Source of the DNA: Poronia punctata
Lineage: Eukaryota > Ascomycota > Sordariomycetes > Xylariales > Xylariaceae
NCBI GenBank assembly: GCA_022579005.1
Contig: MU401578.1
Span: forward strand, 1 to 64,000
Direction of reading: 5' to 3'
DNA length: 64,000 bases
Part shown: in pieces, positions 20,703 through 34,414 of the stretch
How the letters are laid out: each line of letters opens with the position of its first letter
Position numbering within the stretch: the first letter of the stretch is position 1
Translations under genes and position numbers: made by a program
The notes under the pieces: generated by a model
Seen by the model: the letters and a program-made list of their open reading frames with translations, nothing else
The model's database searches: none
What the model was told of the DNA's origin: nothing

Positions 20703-23700
20703 GTCTAGGTTAGGAAAAGGCAGAAAAACAGGGAATGGAATATTCCTTTGGAATAACCCACACTGCCATCGGCCTGTCGCAGTTTCGTTGTCATATATAT
20801 TGACCCACGGTCGCTTATAATCGTTATTTCCTTTTCGCAAGTCAGTATATACGAAACATATACCCTGATCATCCCTTTCGACATAAAAACCCCCTTGATT
20901 TGCTTCCTTTTCTCGGTGAAGATACCGCGGGACTTGATTAGTTCCGAAACGGGAAACCCGCTCCCAAGCAAGAAGCCGAGCAGGACTTTGCGCAACAGAA
21001 AGTCAAATTCACCACCTGGTAATACCTATAAGATGCCGACCAGTCCATGAGCGATGCTATCACTGTAAGTCACCCTCCATACCAAAATAGCCAAGGCCTA
21101 GATTTCCTTAGCCCGGTATATCGTTACACTTACAGAGAGTATAAACCCATGTAGGTTTCCGTCCTGCATGTGAGCAGGCAGTCATACGTTACGCACACCA
21201 GCATACCTTAGTCACACGTCAATTGCCCAGTTTACTGCCTAAGTCCAGGCTTCTAGAATCCTTAATATATAGACACTCTACGGAACCAATAATGGTAGGT
21301 GATGCATATAAGACTATTCTTGGTAGGTATTTGAATCATATTGTCCTTGTTGGTGTAGGGGCTTACGGAGTCGATGTCTAAGCCCCTGGTCTAGCGCACC
21401 TACCCGCAACTAGCGGTTAAGTCCGATAACTAAGGTACCGCACCATCACTGTCTAAAGTACCTAGGTAGCTCCAGGGTGAGATGTAATTTGTTTATTTAC
21501 GTTTACCAACTAGGTACGTACGTACCTACCTTGAAGATGCCTTTCGCTTTGTTCGCGCCGTTGTAATGGGCGATTCAAGAAATATGAAACAAAACATGAT
21601 AAAATCACTATAGGAAGTTTGAGTTGGTGGCTGCGATACCATAGGCCAGGCAAAGGAAATCGGCGTCGTGGTTTGGCAGGGGAGGGCTGTTTCTCATATT
21701 TGCGATGACGAGCTTCTTTAAACAAGGGTAGGTATTTGAGAAAACATGGGCGTGTTACTTTGGACTAGGATCGTGTTCGAGTATCAAGTCCTTAGCACTA
21801 GCATTGTATATCAGCATGAAATCATCCCTCTTCCATGTCTAAAGGGGGTCGAGCAGTCTTGGTTCCTCTTGCCCATGGTCCGCCCAACCATTAAAGTCTC
21901 AGGAATTACCACAGTGCAAAAACCATCGCTCGCCTAAAGTGAGTCAAGAACTGGTTGTCAACTAGTCTCCCCTCACGAGAAGGATTGGACCGCAACTCGA
22001 CTAGGCCCTCCTGCCTACGAAGAGGGCCAAATGTCCTGTCGAGACCATCGCGACACCTGCTTAGTTTGGGGGATCAGATGGTGTTTTTTTTTTCAATGAA
22101 TCGCTATCTCTTACTCTTACTCTTTTCACTTCAGAAGTACATCTTTTTATCTTTTGAGAGTTACCTGATAGTTTGTGGCCTGACTTTGTAACTAATAGGT
22201 GGCCGGCGGTGGTGATGTCGGTCTTCGTACGGCTGCCTCGGGTGAAGAGAGAAGACCTTAAATGGAAACAAATTTTTAGAGAATTAACACCAGAGTCGAC
22301 TTGCAGTTGCCAGGATAACCCGTCTTGTCAGGCCGATGGGAACTGGTATCCCCCTTCCTCTCATGGTCATGTTGGGTCACCATCTGCTCCAGGAAGGGAA
22401 CCGTCATATGTCGGTCTTTGGCTTTCTTAACAGACCCCTTCCTTCATCCGATAGATAGACATTCTGGGATTTTTTTCATGTGCATTATGAGGTAGGTAAA
22501 TACCTATTTAAATCGTCAAAGGCCTGAATTGTGCTACCGGGGACGAGGTGAGGGTCGGGCATGACCAGAGTGTGGAAAACACGGCTACAAGTCCCAACCG
22601 GAATCGACATTAAACCCCGCCCTGCCCTTGCCATGGATCGAACTGTCTTGTCAAATGAGAAATGACTGCCATGACAGATTTTCCTCGACTCTATATAAAG
22701 CAGTGGTGCTATTTCACTAGGTAGACACGACAAAGTCAGGAATCACCTAATCTAACCATCAGTGTCTACAGAAGACCGTAGCTGGACTCTAGGCGAGTTC
22801 AACAATCGGGAGAAATGTGGGCGACAACTTCAGTGTTGAGGCTCTGGTTAGCTGGGGAGCTGTCCATGTCCTCTGTGTTTACGACGTACAACATTAGTTC
22901 TGGCAACCTTTCAGCCCATCTACATGTATAGATAAGAAATAATACGAACGTATATCTTTTTTGATACCTTTAATTACTCTTATATTTATCTGCTGCAAAT
23001 CGATATATTACGAAAATAATACGCCACCACCTCTGTACAAGTACACGTACATGCTAGGGCTGCTAGGATTAGGGTACCTAGTGCATGTAGGTATTATTAG
23101 GCTCGGTTTACCAATATCGATCAGGGATTTGTGGGGGAGTTCAACCGATCCGTTGGTAGGTTATCTCTGTTATTACTTAATACCGGTGTGTAGGAACCTG
23201 TACTTGTATTTACTTGTTGAAACATAGACAAACGCTGTCTAGTCTACACGTACACTTTTTTATGCTAAGGGCGGATATCGTGGAGTCAGGAACCTGGAGC
23301 TGCGAAGACGATAATATAACTACCGTTTAGTATGTATTTGGTTAGCCTACGAACTTGAAAAGAAGACGAGACTCCAAGATTTCGGCGAGTACTTCCGTAG
23401 TTACACGCTACTCTTACGTCACCCTCACAGTGCACACACTTACAGGTTAGCGATAATTAGATCTCCCATATCCCGGCGCGCGTCTTCTGGACAGTGGCCT
23501 AGATTTACCACCTGCGAAACCCTTGTATTTACTGGTATCTACGAGTACTCGTAGTATCTATCGTATGCATAACACATGTAGATTGTGGCACGTACACATA
23601 ATGAGTACATCCGCCAAACGCAAAAGGTACCCTGGGTACGACGTTATCAATTTTGCAAGCCTGCTGTCGGGCCTGCCTTGGTCATATGTACCGGTTAGCT

Positions 23701-24733
23701 GTAGCTTGGTAGGCGTCTACATAGCCGCCAAATTATAAATATTTACGAGTATGAGATCTTTTAGATAAAGACTAGCAAGACAGGATAATACATACGGTAT
23801 ATACGAGTACAACATGTACGTGTTGTTACCTACGGGAGATAATCTTAAAAGATTCCTATGCTCCAATAGGATGCCGGGATAAGCGCCGAACCCATTATAG
23901 GTACCTAGGTATGTACAGTACGAGTACTTAGGTAGGTGCCCACTTAATGTTAGACAGAGGGGTACCTACCTCCCTCTCCATATTCCACTGTGCAGCTGGA
24001 TCGACTGCCTAGGGTTTCGGGAAAGCAGCTGTCAGGCAGTGAACCCTGCAAAAACCTTCACCACTGCCAGGCCAAGGCCAAGCCCAGCCCCGTCCAAAGG
24101 CTCCAAGTCCCGCCTAGGTAGTTGAGAGTCCACTGTTCGTTCGTCGCGACCCGACCTAACCAGAACCTAACAACCCTCCTCGGCGCTTTTTCGCCTCATT
24201 TCCATCTCCTTCACCATCGAAAACCCGAAAACCGTAACGCATTTCTGCTCATCCGTCGCCAGACTCTAGCCTTACCCACGTGCCACGATAGCCAGATAAC
24301 GGCACCCGGCCCCGCTAGTGTTTGACTTGAGGTTACCCACTCCGACTGCATTGACCGACTTTACAAATCCCGCCCGTCACCATCGTTGACTTGGCCCGTC
24401 AGCTTTCGATCCAACATTCTCCGATTTCCATTCGAACCCACCTCGATCGACGTCACCCGTCTGGTTTTTTACGTCTCGTCGCTGCGCGCGCATCACTCCC
24501 CCTAGCCTCGTGCTTCGCGGTCGCGTGCCCGCCTGCAATATAACCCTCCCACTTCGTCCCCGTCTGTCTGCGCCCGCCGACTAGCGCGCCGGCTCCGAGG
24601 AAACGTGGCGGCGCTCACTCTCCTCAGCCACTCCGACACTGAGCTATCCCTCCAGCAACACATCGACCTCGCGCCGGATCTCCTGCAATACAACCGTATC
24701 GGTGCTGAGGCGAACGCCGACTACCCGTTGACG
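20703..24733. other. 4-kb spacer, no gene seen, rich in GTAC/CTAG words
   Basis: No open frame with domains. Many short words such as CCTAGGTA, CTCGTAC and GTACACGTA are scattered from about 21.4 kb to 23.95 kb. The segment from about 24.1 kb, pyrimidine-rich and TATA-poor, probably holds the promoter and 5' UTR of the PSY2 gene. Confidence 0.5.
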
Positions 24734-27689
24734 ATGGCGGCACAGCCTGTGCCTCATCCGTCGACGGAGCGAAGACGAGTCAAGGTATACGAGCTTCGTA
24801 ACAATGACTGGTTTGATCGCGGGACGGGTTTTTGCACGACTGCCGCTACTACTGTGAGTATATCCCATAGGTGCGCGACGCGCGCGAGCCCTAAGAATGG
24901 CTGCTGTTGTGGTTGTTATTAGTTGTCGCATGACTGTCGCTTGTCGCGTCATTTTTTATTCCCTGCTGTTTCTAACGACATCGCGCAGTCCGAGGATGGT
25001 CAACCGCGAGACCCGAGAGTCATTGTCGAGTCCGAAGATCACCCCAACCGTATCCTACTCGAGACTCGTATCTGTAGAGAGGATGGCTTTCACAAACAGC
25101 AAGGTTTGTGATTAATTGGATCGGTCGTTTGGTCTGGGAGAGAATGGCTAATCCGCGTGCGACTGGTACAGAAACCCTTATCGTTTGGACAGAACCTAGT
25201 AGTGGCATCGACATGGCTCTGAGCTTCCAAGAGGCCGATGGTTGTACATTTATCTGGTTCGTTTATTTCGGCTTGCGGCTCTTATTATCAAGGAAGGCGG
25301 CTTCAACTGACAGGAGATGATAGGAAATTCATTAGTAGCGTGCAGCAACAATGCAACCCGTCGAATGCTCAAGGTGGGACATGGCATGACCACAGGTTCA
25401 ATGGCAAAAAGCTAATGCGTTACTATTACAGATGATAGTCTGTCGGATGACCTGAACATTGACATGCCGAATATCAGTCTTCCTGAGGCAACGATGGGCA
25501 ACCTGGCAGAGATCGAAGGGCAGATGCGGATGATGAGCGGCTCTATAAATGGCCGGGATGCGCTGACAAAATACGTCCTCGAGGAGAACTATATCCCTAA
25601 ACTGATACGCGTTGTATCCGATGCCGAGGATCTCGAGAACCTTACCGACTTGCATCGCCTCTGCAACATCATGAAGACAATCATCCTCCTCAACGATACC
25701 AGTATCATCGAGCACGCCGTATCCGACGAATGTGTGATTGGGGTTGTTGGCGCTTTGGAATACGATCCCGATTTTCCCAGCCACAAAGCCAACCATCGGC
25801 AATGGTTACAACGCGAAGGCCGATATCGAGAGGTTGTCCGGATCGAAGATGAACAGATATTGAGGAAGATCCACCAAACGTACCGGTTGCTGTATCTCAA
25901 GGATGTTGTGCTCGCTCGTATCCTAGACGACAACACTTTCTCGGTCTTGAACTCGTTGATCTTTTTCAACCAGGTGGACATTGTGCAGCACATACAAGCC
26001 AACTCGTCCTTTCTAGGCGAGCTGTTCAGCATTTTCAAGTCGGGACAAGACCTAACGCGAAAGAAAGAGGCTGTTTTATTTATCCAACAATGCTGCACTA
26101 TCGCCAAGAACCTTCAGCCGCCAGCCCGGCAGACCCTTTTCAACAACTTCATCGCCAACGGGCTTCTGCAAGTCATTAACTTTGGCCTCCGAAGCAACGA
26201 CGTGGCCGTTCGTGTCGGCGCTACGGATATACTCGTGTCGATGATCGACAACGACCCTCATATGATCCGTCAGACGATATACCGCCAAATCCACGAAAAG
26301 CAGCCGCCCCTGACCGATACCCTCATTGGCCTCCTACTTGTGGAAACCGATCTTGGAGTGAAGTCGCATATTTCGGATACTCTAAAGGTCTTGCTCGATC
26401 CCGGAAATCCGATGCAAGGAGAGGCCTTCATAAAAGGGGCTAACGGCGAGTATGTCGCGAGGGGTGGGTTACCGCGGGCCCCCGACCTCCAACAAGATAA
26501 CTTCCTCGGGCTCTTCTACGAGGAGTCAGCTATCAAGCTTTTCCAGCCGCTCGTAGCATTAGAGCATCGGCCCACGATGGATTTCTCCATTGTGGAAGCA
26601 TCTGCATTCAGCTATCTAGTCGAGATTCTGTGTTTCTTCATTCGACATCACAACCACCGTAGCAAGTTCTTCGTCATGACGAATGATATCGTTTTACGGG
26701 TTACTCAACTCCTGCAGTCACCGGAGAAGTTTCTAAAGCTTGGTAAGTCCCAATCACCCCAAACCCTTCTCGCTTCCACGCGTCTAGCGGTGGAACTAAC
26801 ATGGTAGACAGTGGCCGTCCGATTCCTTCGTCAATTAGTTGGTTCTCACGATGAGTTTTACATCAAACATCTCGCAGAGAAGAAGGTGATTGAACCGGTC
26901 CTCGATCTGCTGATCAGGACGATGCCCCGTGACAATCTGATAAGCTCTGCATGCTTGGAGCTCTTTGAACATATCAAAAAGGAGTGCATCAAAGAACTGG
27001 TAAAGCATATGGTAGAGAACTTTCGGGGCAAACTGCATAGCCTTTCTTATATGGAGCTTTTCCGGACCCTGATCCTCCGGTACGATCAGACGGCAGGGTT
27101 CACGTTGGATATGGCAAACCCTGCACAAGAACACGAGGATCAGAATTCCCGTGACCGTAGGCGCAGCCGCGTAATGTCCCAGCGAACTCCGATGGAACAT
27201 ATTACCATGGATCAAGCCCAAGAGGACTACTTCAACCGGTCTGATGACGAGGACGATCTACAGATGAAGCCCAGCGATCCCTCGTTATCCGCAAACGGTA
27301 AATCACCGAGTGCTAAGCTCTTGGTTGACTATGCCTCGGATGAAGACTCGGACGATCACGTAGAAGCCGGGGCAATATCAGGCGACGAGGACAAAGTAGA
27401 AGAAGAGAACGGATCTGAAGAGGGCTCACCCGTGACCCTGGCGACGCCACCAGAACGGGTTTCGGAAAAGCGCCGTCGCGAAGAGGATGAAGAAGACGAC
27501 CTCGGCAAAATGGTGCAACACAAACGCCGTAACAGTACTTCAGCCGGGTCCAATGCCCTACACACTGGCTCGCCCGGGTTGCGAAAGCGGAAGCAGGTAG
27601 GCGGTATGCGCGATTCTTCAGCAGGGCCGAAGATTGCCATCAGTCTATCGCCCGTGACCAAGCCCGGGGATGCTGGTGGCAACGATTGA
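24734..27689 (+). CDS. PSY2: Serine/threonine protein phosphatase 4 regulatory subunit 3
   Basis: Six exons join in frame to 852 aa: 24734-24853, 24989-25103, 25172-25256, 25324-25373, 25432-26742 and 26812-27689. The N-terminus is an EVH1/Ran-binding-like domain (RRRVKVYELRNNDWFDRGTG, then TLIVWTEP and ALSFQEADGC). The middle is the SMEK/Psy2 core with DLHRLCNIMKTIILLND, EYDPDFPSHKANHR and QQCCTIAKNLQPPAR, very typical of the family. The C-terminus is acidic and then basic (KRRNST, LRKRKQ), probably carrying a nuclear signal. The protein targets the PP4 catalytic subunit to substrates in the DNA-damage response and other pathways (family knowledge). Small exons 3 and 4 were placed by matching the conserved W-x-FISSVQQ stretch. 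Confidence 0.95.
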
Positions 27690-28948
27690 AATGATTGCTT
27701 GGCGTTTTCTCGGCTGGCTGGTTGCTGATAACCCGTAACGACCAGGGCCAAAAGGGACCAAAAAAAAAAGACGAAAAAATTGCGCCTGCCGCATAATGAC
27801 TGGACATTGGGCTGGCGTTCTGGTGGAGGCATGGAATTATTCGAGTGATATCACCCTTCTACGAGGAATATAGCCACGGCTTGCCGGGCGTTAAGGCGCA
27901 GTGGTGGAATGAAAGCAGACCAAGATAATGGGACCCAAGACCCTAGACTAGGCGTTCCGACGGTCGAGACGCCCCTGTGAAATGCGGCAAGCTGTTGGAC
28001 GTGAAGAGTTCGAATGGAGGGAAAGTCATCATCTTGTACTATAGTGGCCCACATTGACGCCCGAATTATTGCTGTTCTTGGGAGAAAGATCTGATATGGC
28101 GGTCCAGAAGGGCAGCCCAATCTATCCTCATGTGAACATGAAAATCAGCAGTCCAGGAATGGTCATGAGCCATACGTTTAGATGTAGATACATGTATTCG
28201 CTCATATGGGATATATAGTGATTAGTGGCGATGCTACTTTCAGTGACCGGCACGAAAACCTTGGGTCGATTGTTCACTCAAAGTCGACATCCAACCCTCC
28301 AATTCGATCTTTTCTTCCTCATATTAGCTTATCTATTTTATTATTGTAACGGAACAGCGATGATATAGGACGACATGAGACCATATTACCCAGGATCGCT
28401 TGATAGATATAATGATATGTGTGATTGAACTGACGACTTACTAACTTGACTAATTCTAGTATTAGCATCTATTTACCGAGAATTGCAAAGTCTATGTATG
28501 GTGAGCAGCCCATTTACGCGTATAGGTAATAATATAGATAAAGAAAGCACTTGCAGTAGATTTGGCATTATTCTCCTGATGACCGATGAACCGAGGTTGG
28601 TTTCCTAGAGTTGATTCGGTATGTTTTTGTGGGGTAGACGGGCAAAGGTTCCGGGAAGCTTTCCCCGGACAGGTCTCAGGCGGTGGGGACCGGCCCCCTC
28701 GTTACGTAGATACTTTATACCTATCTTCATCACTTCTTGTTGCGTATTATTAATTCGACAATCTAGACTTAACATCTATAAGTACACGTACTTACCTTGC
28801 ATATTAACCTGTCATACAAAAAGCGCCAACTCCTCAAGATATCCAGAGCTTACGTGGATTAAATCTGTTGTTTGGATTTTACCTTGCGAGAATCTGAATC
28901 CCCATATCGTCATCAGAATCCCTAATAAGACAAGCACCCGCGACAACC
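27690..28948. other. Spacer between PSY2 and the MDR gene
   Basis: Contains the 3' UTR of PSY2 and, from about 28.6 kb, the promoter of the MDR gene. No additional gene supported. Confidence 0.5.
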
Positions 28949-30107
28949 ATGTCTCGGTCTTTGACGCTTAAAAAAATTGACGGCAAGCCCGGCCAAGTAT
29001 ATTACCCGTAAGTTGTCTACCTAACCCACCTCGGTATAACATAAACCCACCATCCTGCTAACGAGCAACGTATCTAGCCTACAACTCAACCAGAACCCCA
29101 AGCCCGTGCCCGGGCCCGGCGAAGTTCTGGTCCGCATGCACGCAGCAGCGCTGAACCACAGAGACCACTTCCAGCGCCAACATCTCTACCCGGGCATCTC
29201 ATTCGAGCACCCCCTCCTCGCGGACGGGTGCGGCGTCGTGGAGTCGGCCGGTCCAGAGACCAAGAAGTCGAGTCTGCTGGTAGGCAAGCGGGTCATCATC
29301 ACGCCCAGCCGCGGGTGGGATTCGGCGCCCGAGGGACCCGAAGGCGCATTCACCACGACGGGAGGCGCCGCCGCCACCGACTGCGGCACGGCCCAGGATT
29401 ACCTGGTGGTGCCCGAGGATGAAGTCGAGCTCGCGCCCGAACACCTGACGACCGCGGAGGCCGCTGCGCTGCCCCTTGTCGGACTGACGGGGTGGCGCGC
29501 CCTAGTCACCAAGAGCGGCAACGCGACGGCGGGATCCAATATCCTGGTCACGGGCATCGGGGGCGGCGTGGCCCTCCAGGTGCTGCAGTTCGCAGTCGCG
29601 CTCGGATGTAACGTGTATGTGACGTCCGGGTCGGCGGCCAAGATCGAGCGCGCGAAAGAGCTCGGCGCGAAAGGGGGCGTCTCGTACCGTGACGCGGACT
29701 GGGATCGTCAGCTGAAGAAGCTCCTGCCTGCTGACCGGCCGCATCTCGATGCCGTTGTCGACGGTACCGGGGGTGATATCGTGGCCCGTGCGGCGCGCAT
29801 CCTCAAGTCTGGCGGCGTTATTTCCAGCTATGGCATGACGATCGGGCCTAAGATGGACTGGCTTATGCTCGCTGTTCTGAAGAATATCGAGTTGCGCGGC
29901 TCGACTATGGGCTCGCGGCGCGAGTTTGCTGATATGGTTGCTTTTGTGCGCGAGCATCGGATTCGTCCTGTTGTCAGTCGGGTCGCTAAGGGTCTGGATA
30001 ACATGGCTGAGATTGAGGCCTTGTTCAAGGATATTCGCGAGGGGGCACAGTTTGGGAAGTTGGTTATTGAGATTGTCCCTGAGGAAAAGTCGGATTCAAA
30101 GTTGTAG
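28949..30107 (+). CDS. Zinc-type alcohol dehydrogenase-like protein (MDR superfamily)
   Basis: Exons 28949-29007 and 29078-30107 give 362 aa. The donor is GTAAGT, with CTAAC before the TCTAG acceptor. The N-terminal GroES-like domain has PGEVLVRMHAAALNHRD, then ADGCGVVE and GKRVIITP. The Rossmann domain has LVTGIGGGVALQVLQFA with the glycine-rich NAD(P)H-binding turn, and GGVISSYGMT near the end. The catalytic zinc ligands of classical ADHs are not evident, so a quinone-oxidoreductase-like NADPH-dependent activity is more likely. No signal peptide, cytosolic. GC content is higher than in the flanks, with strong C/G third positions. Substrate unknown, and there is no obvious link to the neighbours. 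Confidence 0.9.
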
Positions 30108-30352
30108 AACTGATTATTTCGTCCTTTTAGTTACATATATATTTGTGTCATGCTCAGGCGAGCGGAACAGCAATATAAAGAAGATAGGATAGTCAACAAT
30201 CGTCAAAAAGAATACACATCTTTATTATAACGCAGTTCACCCTTTACGCCTTTGTAAATAAAGACTGGGAATTAAACAAACCGGCAGCGCGTAAAGAGGA
30301 AAAAGATGGGATACCTATACGTAAAGTAAAAATAAAAAATAAAAAAGATATC

Positions 30353-30452
30353 CGACATGTGCAGGATTTGAACCTACGCGACCGAAGTCATGAGATGGCT
30401 TAATTCATAATTGAATTCAAGTCTCACCCATTAACCACTCTGGCAACATGCC
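30353..30452 (-). tRNA. tRNA-Ser (TGA) with a 19-nt intron
   Basis: On the minus strand the acceptor arms GGCATGT and ACATGTC pair fully (one G-U). The anticodon stem is TGAGA/TCTCA, and loop CTTGAA then intron then A gives anticodon TGA. A long variable arm TGAC-TTCG-GTCG marks a type II tRNA, as serine requires. The T arm is GTAGG-TTCAAAT-CCTGC. T-runs follow downstream on the minus strand (A-runs at about 30328-30347 on +). Confidence 0.9.
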
Positions 30453-33272
30453 TTGTTGATTGGTAAATACCGGGGCAAACCTACTATAGATTGATGGATA
30501 CCGGTTGCAAGAAACAATCGCATGTAACACTATGCAGTATAACTATGAAGCCAGGAAAAACTGTTTCGTTACCGGGCAATCAGATAAGTTACAGACTCTA
30601 CCTAACCTTACTTACTTACCAACATTTGCTCTTTATTACTCGTACATGCAGCCAATCCAATAGGTAACAGACGCAAATCCAGCTTCCAGGAAGTCGGGTT
30701 TCAACGCCTATAAGCCACTGGACACGCCACAATCCCTAAATGTTAGGCACTATCGTACCTACACGCAGATACCTAGGTACACTTCAGATACAAGTAGGTT
30801 GGATAATTATAGAAAACAAATATAATCGCTCCCTGATGGCGGCCGCTTATCATTATCATTCTTACAGTTGTGCGTCGCCGTTCATTGACTCCGGAGTCCG
30901 GACGGCAGACGACTCGACTTATTGGCGGCATGAATAATGATGATCGATACTAAAAGCGCAACATGGCGCCCAAAAGCCACATCCCCGTCATTCGCTACCA
31001 AGATGTCATGTAGATTATCCTATCTATTTCCCGGGTCGATTTTATTGTAGGGCTCTCCTCTGTCGATTATAAATCGAACAGCTACATGTTTAAAGGACCG
31101 TTGCTTGGGGGTTTCATTTGGCAGTTTTAGACGACTTAAAAGTTAAGTGAGTGGGTGGCTTGGGGAAAAGTTCTAGACCTGTGTTGAAAGGATGATTCAA
31201 GGGAAGGAGGCCCCTCCCCACAACGCCGAAACGCATACTAGATGCGGAATCAAGGTACCATGGCCATCCTATTTAATACATCATCGCATATGCAGAATGC
31301 AGAAATGACGGGGAACAAAAGGACCGTTGATGTCGCCGACTAATATGGATTTCCCCCCAGGTACCCTGGCAGTGGCAGACAGCTATTCAGAAGTTTAGCT
31401 ACTCGTACGCATACGAAAACACGTGTAAGATGGGTAATGAGTCTGGGCAGTTATGTGTTACACGGCCATATCCATGTTTGTTTCAGACGTGTTTGATGCC
31501 AAAACATTCTCAACAGGTAAATTTACCACACATGGCCCATGGGAAAGAGAGAAAGAAGACTCCACAAAAGACTCCAGGGATGTTTATTAGGTACCCGGCC
31601 ACCTGGGCACGTATTGCACAAGAACCAGAGGGAGCGAATTCTAGGTTCGGCGGATTGCGGCATGTGCGACTCAAGAGATACCTTATCAGGGTACTCGTAC
31701 ACGTACCTACCCTTACCGCTAAACTGGAAATAATCAAGCTCCACGGGGAAAGAGTAAAATAGAGGGCCTGCAAAAGAAAAAGAAAAAAACCAGGAGAGGT
31801 CGCCGTCCTTCCACGTGGGTTTTAGTTTTTAAGACGTCTTCTCAGCCAAGCGACTCCACGTGGATCTGCCCTATCCACCCTTTTACTCGTAAGATAACTT
31901 TACTATCATATGCCGAATATCGGTATGTACTTTTGGAATCGTAAACAGACAAGGGATAATTACCGAACCAAAAAGGAAAGGACGAAGCAGCTTCTAAAGC
32001 CCGGCCGCTTACGGCGGGGGTTTTTCTTAATTCACCATGTTATAGGATTGTTTTCCTCATGCAGGCTTACCAACAACAGAGAGTAGACAGGCGATGGCAC
32101 ATACAATACATGCCTTCAAAACAAAAGTGTTCGAGCGCACGTACTTCTAAAGCTCTGCATTTGATAAGAAAGTGCATTGCATCATTAAACCTAGGAGGTT
32201 ATTGGTCAAGAATTCTCCAATGCTACTTACTACTAAATCATCTATAGCAGGTAGGATAATAACCATAGGCTATGCCTATCGCCCCGGTATCATGTAGGTA
32301 TGTGTGTGTGTGTCCATTGGCCATTTTCGGTACTCCGGCCTTGGGTCAAAGCATTTCGTACTCGTTAGGGTTGCAATCAACGCCGGCGCGGACCCATGGG
32401 GCCATGGGGCCATGCCCACCTGGCAAGAATAGGAAGCTTCTAATATTCCCGGGCTTCTGGAAGATTGGGACTTCGGGGACCCTCATCCCTTGCCTTCTTA
32501 GCTCTCCAGGTTTCGCCCTTCGCTCCTTTTAGCGTCCCGGCGTCCCGCAATGTCCATTCTAAAAAGGCTATTACAGTCCATCCAGTCCACCCATCGAAGA
32601 CATTACTCAGTCATGTACCGATAAAGGTACCTACTTAGGTAGTGCATCTACACCTACACTTCATAACAAGGAGTCGTGGGCCGTGGCTCCAAGTGTACTC
32701 GGTGCTGTAATCCTATGCATGAGAGTCATTAAAATTCCCATCTATCCCTGGGCAAACTGTAGGCTTCCCTACCCACCCAATAAACTAACCTAGCGTCCTG
32801 CTCGGTCCGTGGCCGATGCCTCTCAACTCGGGCAGGAGTACATATTAACTCACGACGACAGACCAAGGGATACGCTTGACCCTAAGGGGTCTAAATCGCA
32901 AGTCGCAAGACTCGCAATGTGGACCCCACGAAGGCGATATCGAACTAAAAACAAGATGTTGCTCCATCTTTGAGATGTGCCCCTTCATGGCGATGACGCC
33001 GCCCGGAAAGCTTATTTCCCCCGGCGATTTTGTCTGCTTCTCTTAACCAATTTCCTCGAAATATCCCCCCAACGAACAACGAAAATATTGCTATCTTACG
33101 CCTGGGGAAGATCTTGCCTGCTGAAAGCGCCACTACCAAGTTGTTGAGTAGGATATCCCTTGAACTGGACGAGACGGAAAGGGAACGAGAAGGCCTTTGT
33201 TCGACAACTTAGCCACAATCCGTACCAATCATTCGAGTTAGCAGGCTTTACTTCTACCCTCACGACATTCCA
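30453..33272. other. 2.8-kb spacer, no gene seen
   Basis: Only short frames without domains. GTAC/CTAG-type words occur around 30.76, 31.4, 31.7 and 32.6 kb. The last few hundred bases should be the promoter of the transporter gene. Confidence 0.5.
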
Positions 33273-34414
33273 ATGTTGGACTCCTTCCTCTCGGGGGCGG
33301 CCTTTGGGGCTGCTCTAGCAGCTACGGGCATGTATCAACCGGCTGTGATCCTCGCACAGATGAAGCTACAAAACTGGCAGATGGTCCAGACGTTTCTAAC
33401 AGCTTCAGGGGCAAGCACGTAAGTAAACACGACGAGCTTAGAAAGAAATGCCTTCCCCCCCAAGTCCGTTTTTCTTCGTTTACACATTCCCTTGCCATGG
33501 TTTAGAATATCGGATTTGGCTCTTACATCAAGGATGTCTTCCTAACCTCCTGTCTTCTTGACGCAACCAGACTGCTGGTCACACTATGCCAAAAATTAGG
33601 TTATTTACACGCCAAACCACGTGGCTACTCATCCCTTGGTCTCTTTGGACCCCTCGACGGTAACATTCTAGGCGGTTGTCTCCTCGGCATGGGCATGACG
33701 CTTTCAGGATCTTGCCCAGGGACCGTCTTTGCCCAGGTCGGCACCGGCGTCTCTAGCGGACTATACACGCTCGGGGGCGCCGTGCTAGGTGGAATCATCT
33801 GGTCCAACTTTCTCCGCTCCTTCTTCGCGTCGACGAAATCCAAATCCAAGGTCGCTCCCCCGAAATCAGAAAACCTGTCCATCTATGACATGTTGGGGGC
33901 AAGCCAGGGCGCGACAGCCGTTGGGGTCGGCGCCGCATTCGCCGTCATCGTGGCAGCTATATCCGCCCTCGATCTCGTCAAAACCAAGGGCCTCGTCAAC
34001 CCTCTAACCGGCGGCCTTCTGATTGCCGGTTCGCAAGTCTTCTCTGCCTTGGTGCGCGGCACGCTTCTTGGCACGTCGAGCTCGTTCGAGGAGCTTGGTG
34101 ATTTCGTCTCGTGGTTTCTCAAGGGTGGAAAGGGGAAGGCGCCCAGCTCGACGACCATCGCCGTCGTCACGGGCATGATATTTGGTGCTTTGGGTCTATC
34201 ACTCGCTACACCACTACCCCAATCCCTGCCCAATCTGCCTTTTAGCACTGCCAGGCTGGTCATTGGCGGTGTGCTCCTTGCGATAGGCGCCAGGATGGGC
34301 GGCGGCTGCACCTCGGGTCATGGTATTAGTGGCATCTCGCTGCTTTCTGTATCGAGCTTCGTCACTGTGGCTTCCATGTTTGCCGGTGCTTTCGGCATGG
34401 CTGCGGTATTATAA
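33273..34414 (+). CDS. YeeE/YedE-family sulfur (thiosulfate-type) transport protein
   Basis: Exons 33273-33418 and 33571-34414 give 329 aa. The intron has a GTAAGT donor and an ACCAG acceptor. The protein is strongly hydrophobic, with about nine membrane segments. Two diagnostic motifs of the sulphur-transport domain are present: MTLSGSCPGTV with Cys97 and GARMGGGCTSGHGISG with Cys295. In the bacterial family, conserved cysteines line the thiosulfate path. The N-terminus (FLSGAAFGAALAATGMYQP) matches the family's first helix. The family is best known in prokaryotes, and scattered fungal members exist. The presence of an intron shows it is settled in a eukaryotic genome. Likely membrane uptake of a sulfur compound; cellular membrane not determinable. 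Confidence 0.88.

Noticed and set aside
22560..22620. Partial 5S rRNA-like sequence (GACCA, then TGTGGAAAACA)
   Set aside because: Only about 50 nt resemble the 5' part of fungal 5S RNA. The internal promoter half and the closing stem are absent. Possibly a relic, but chance cannot be excluded.
31430..31762. 110-codon plus-strand frame between tRNA-Ser and the transporter
   Set aside because: It overlaps minus-strand frames of equal length, has no domain and contains spacer-type GTAC words.
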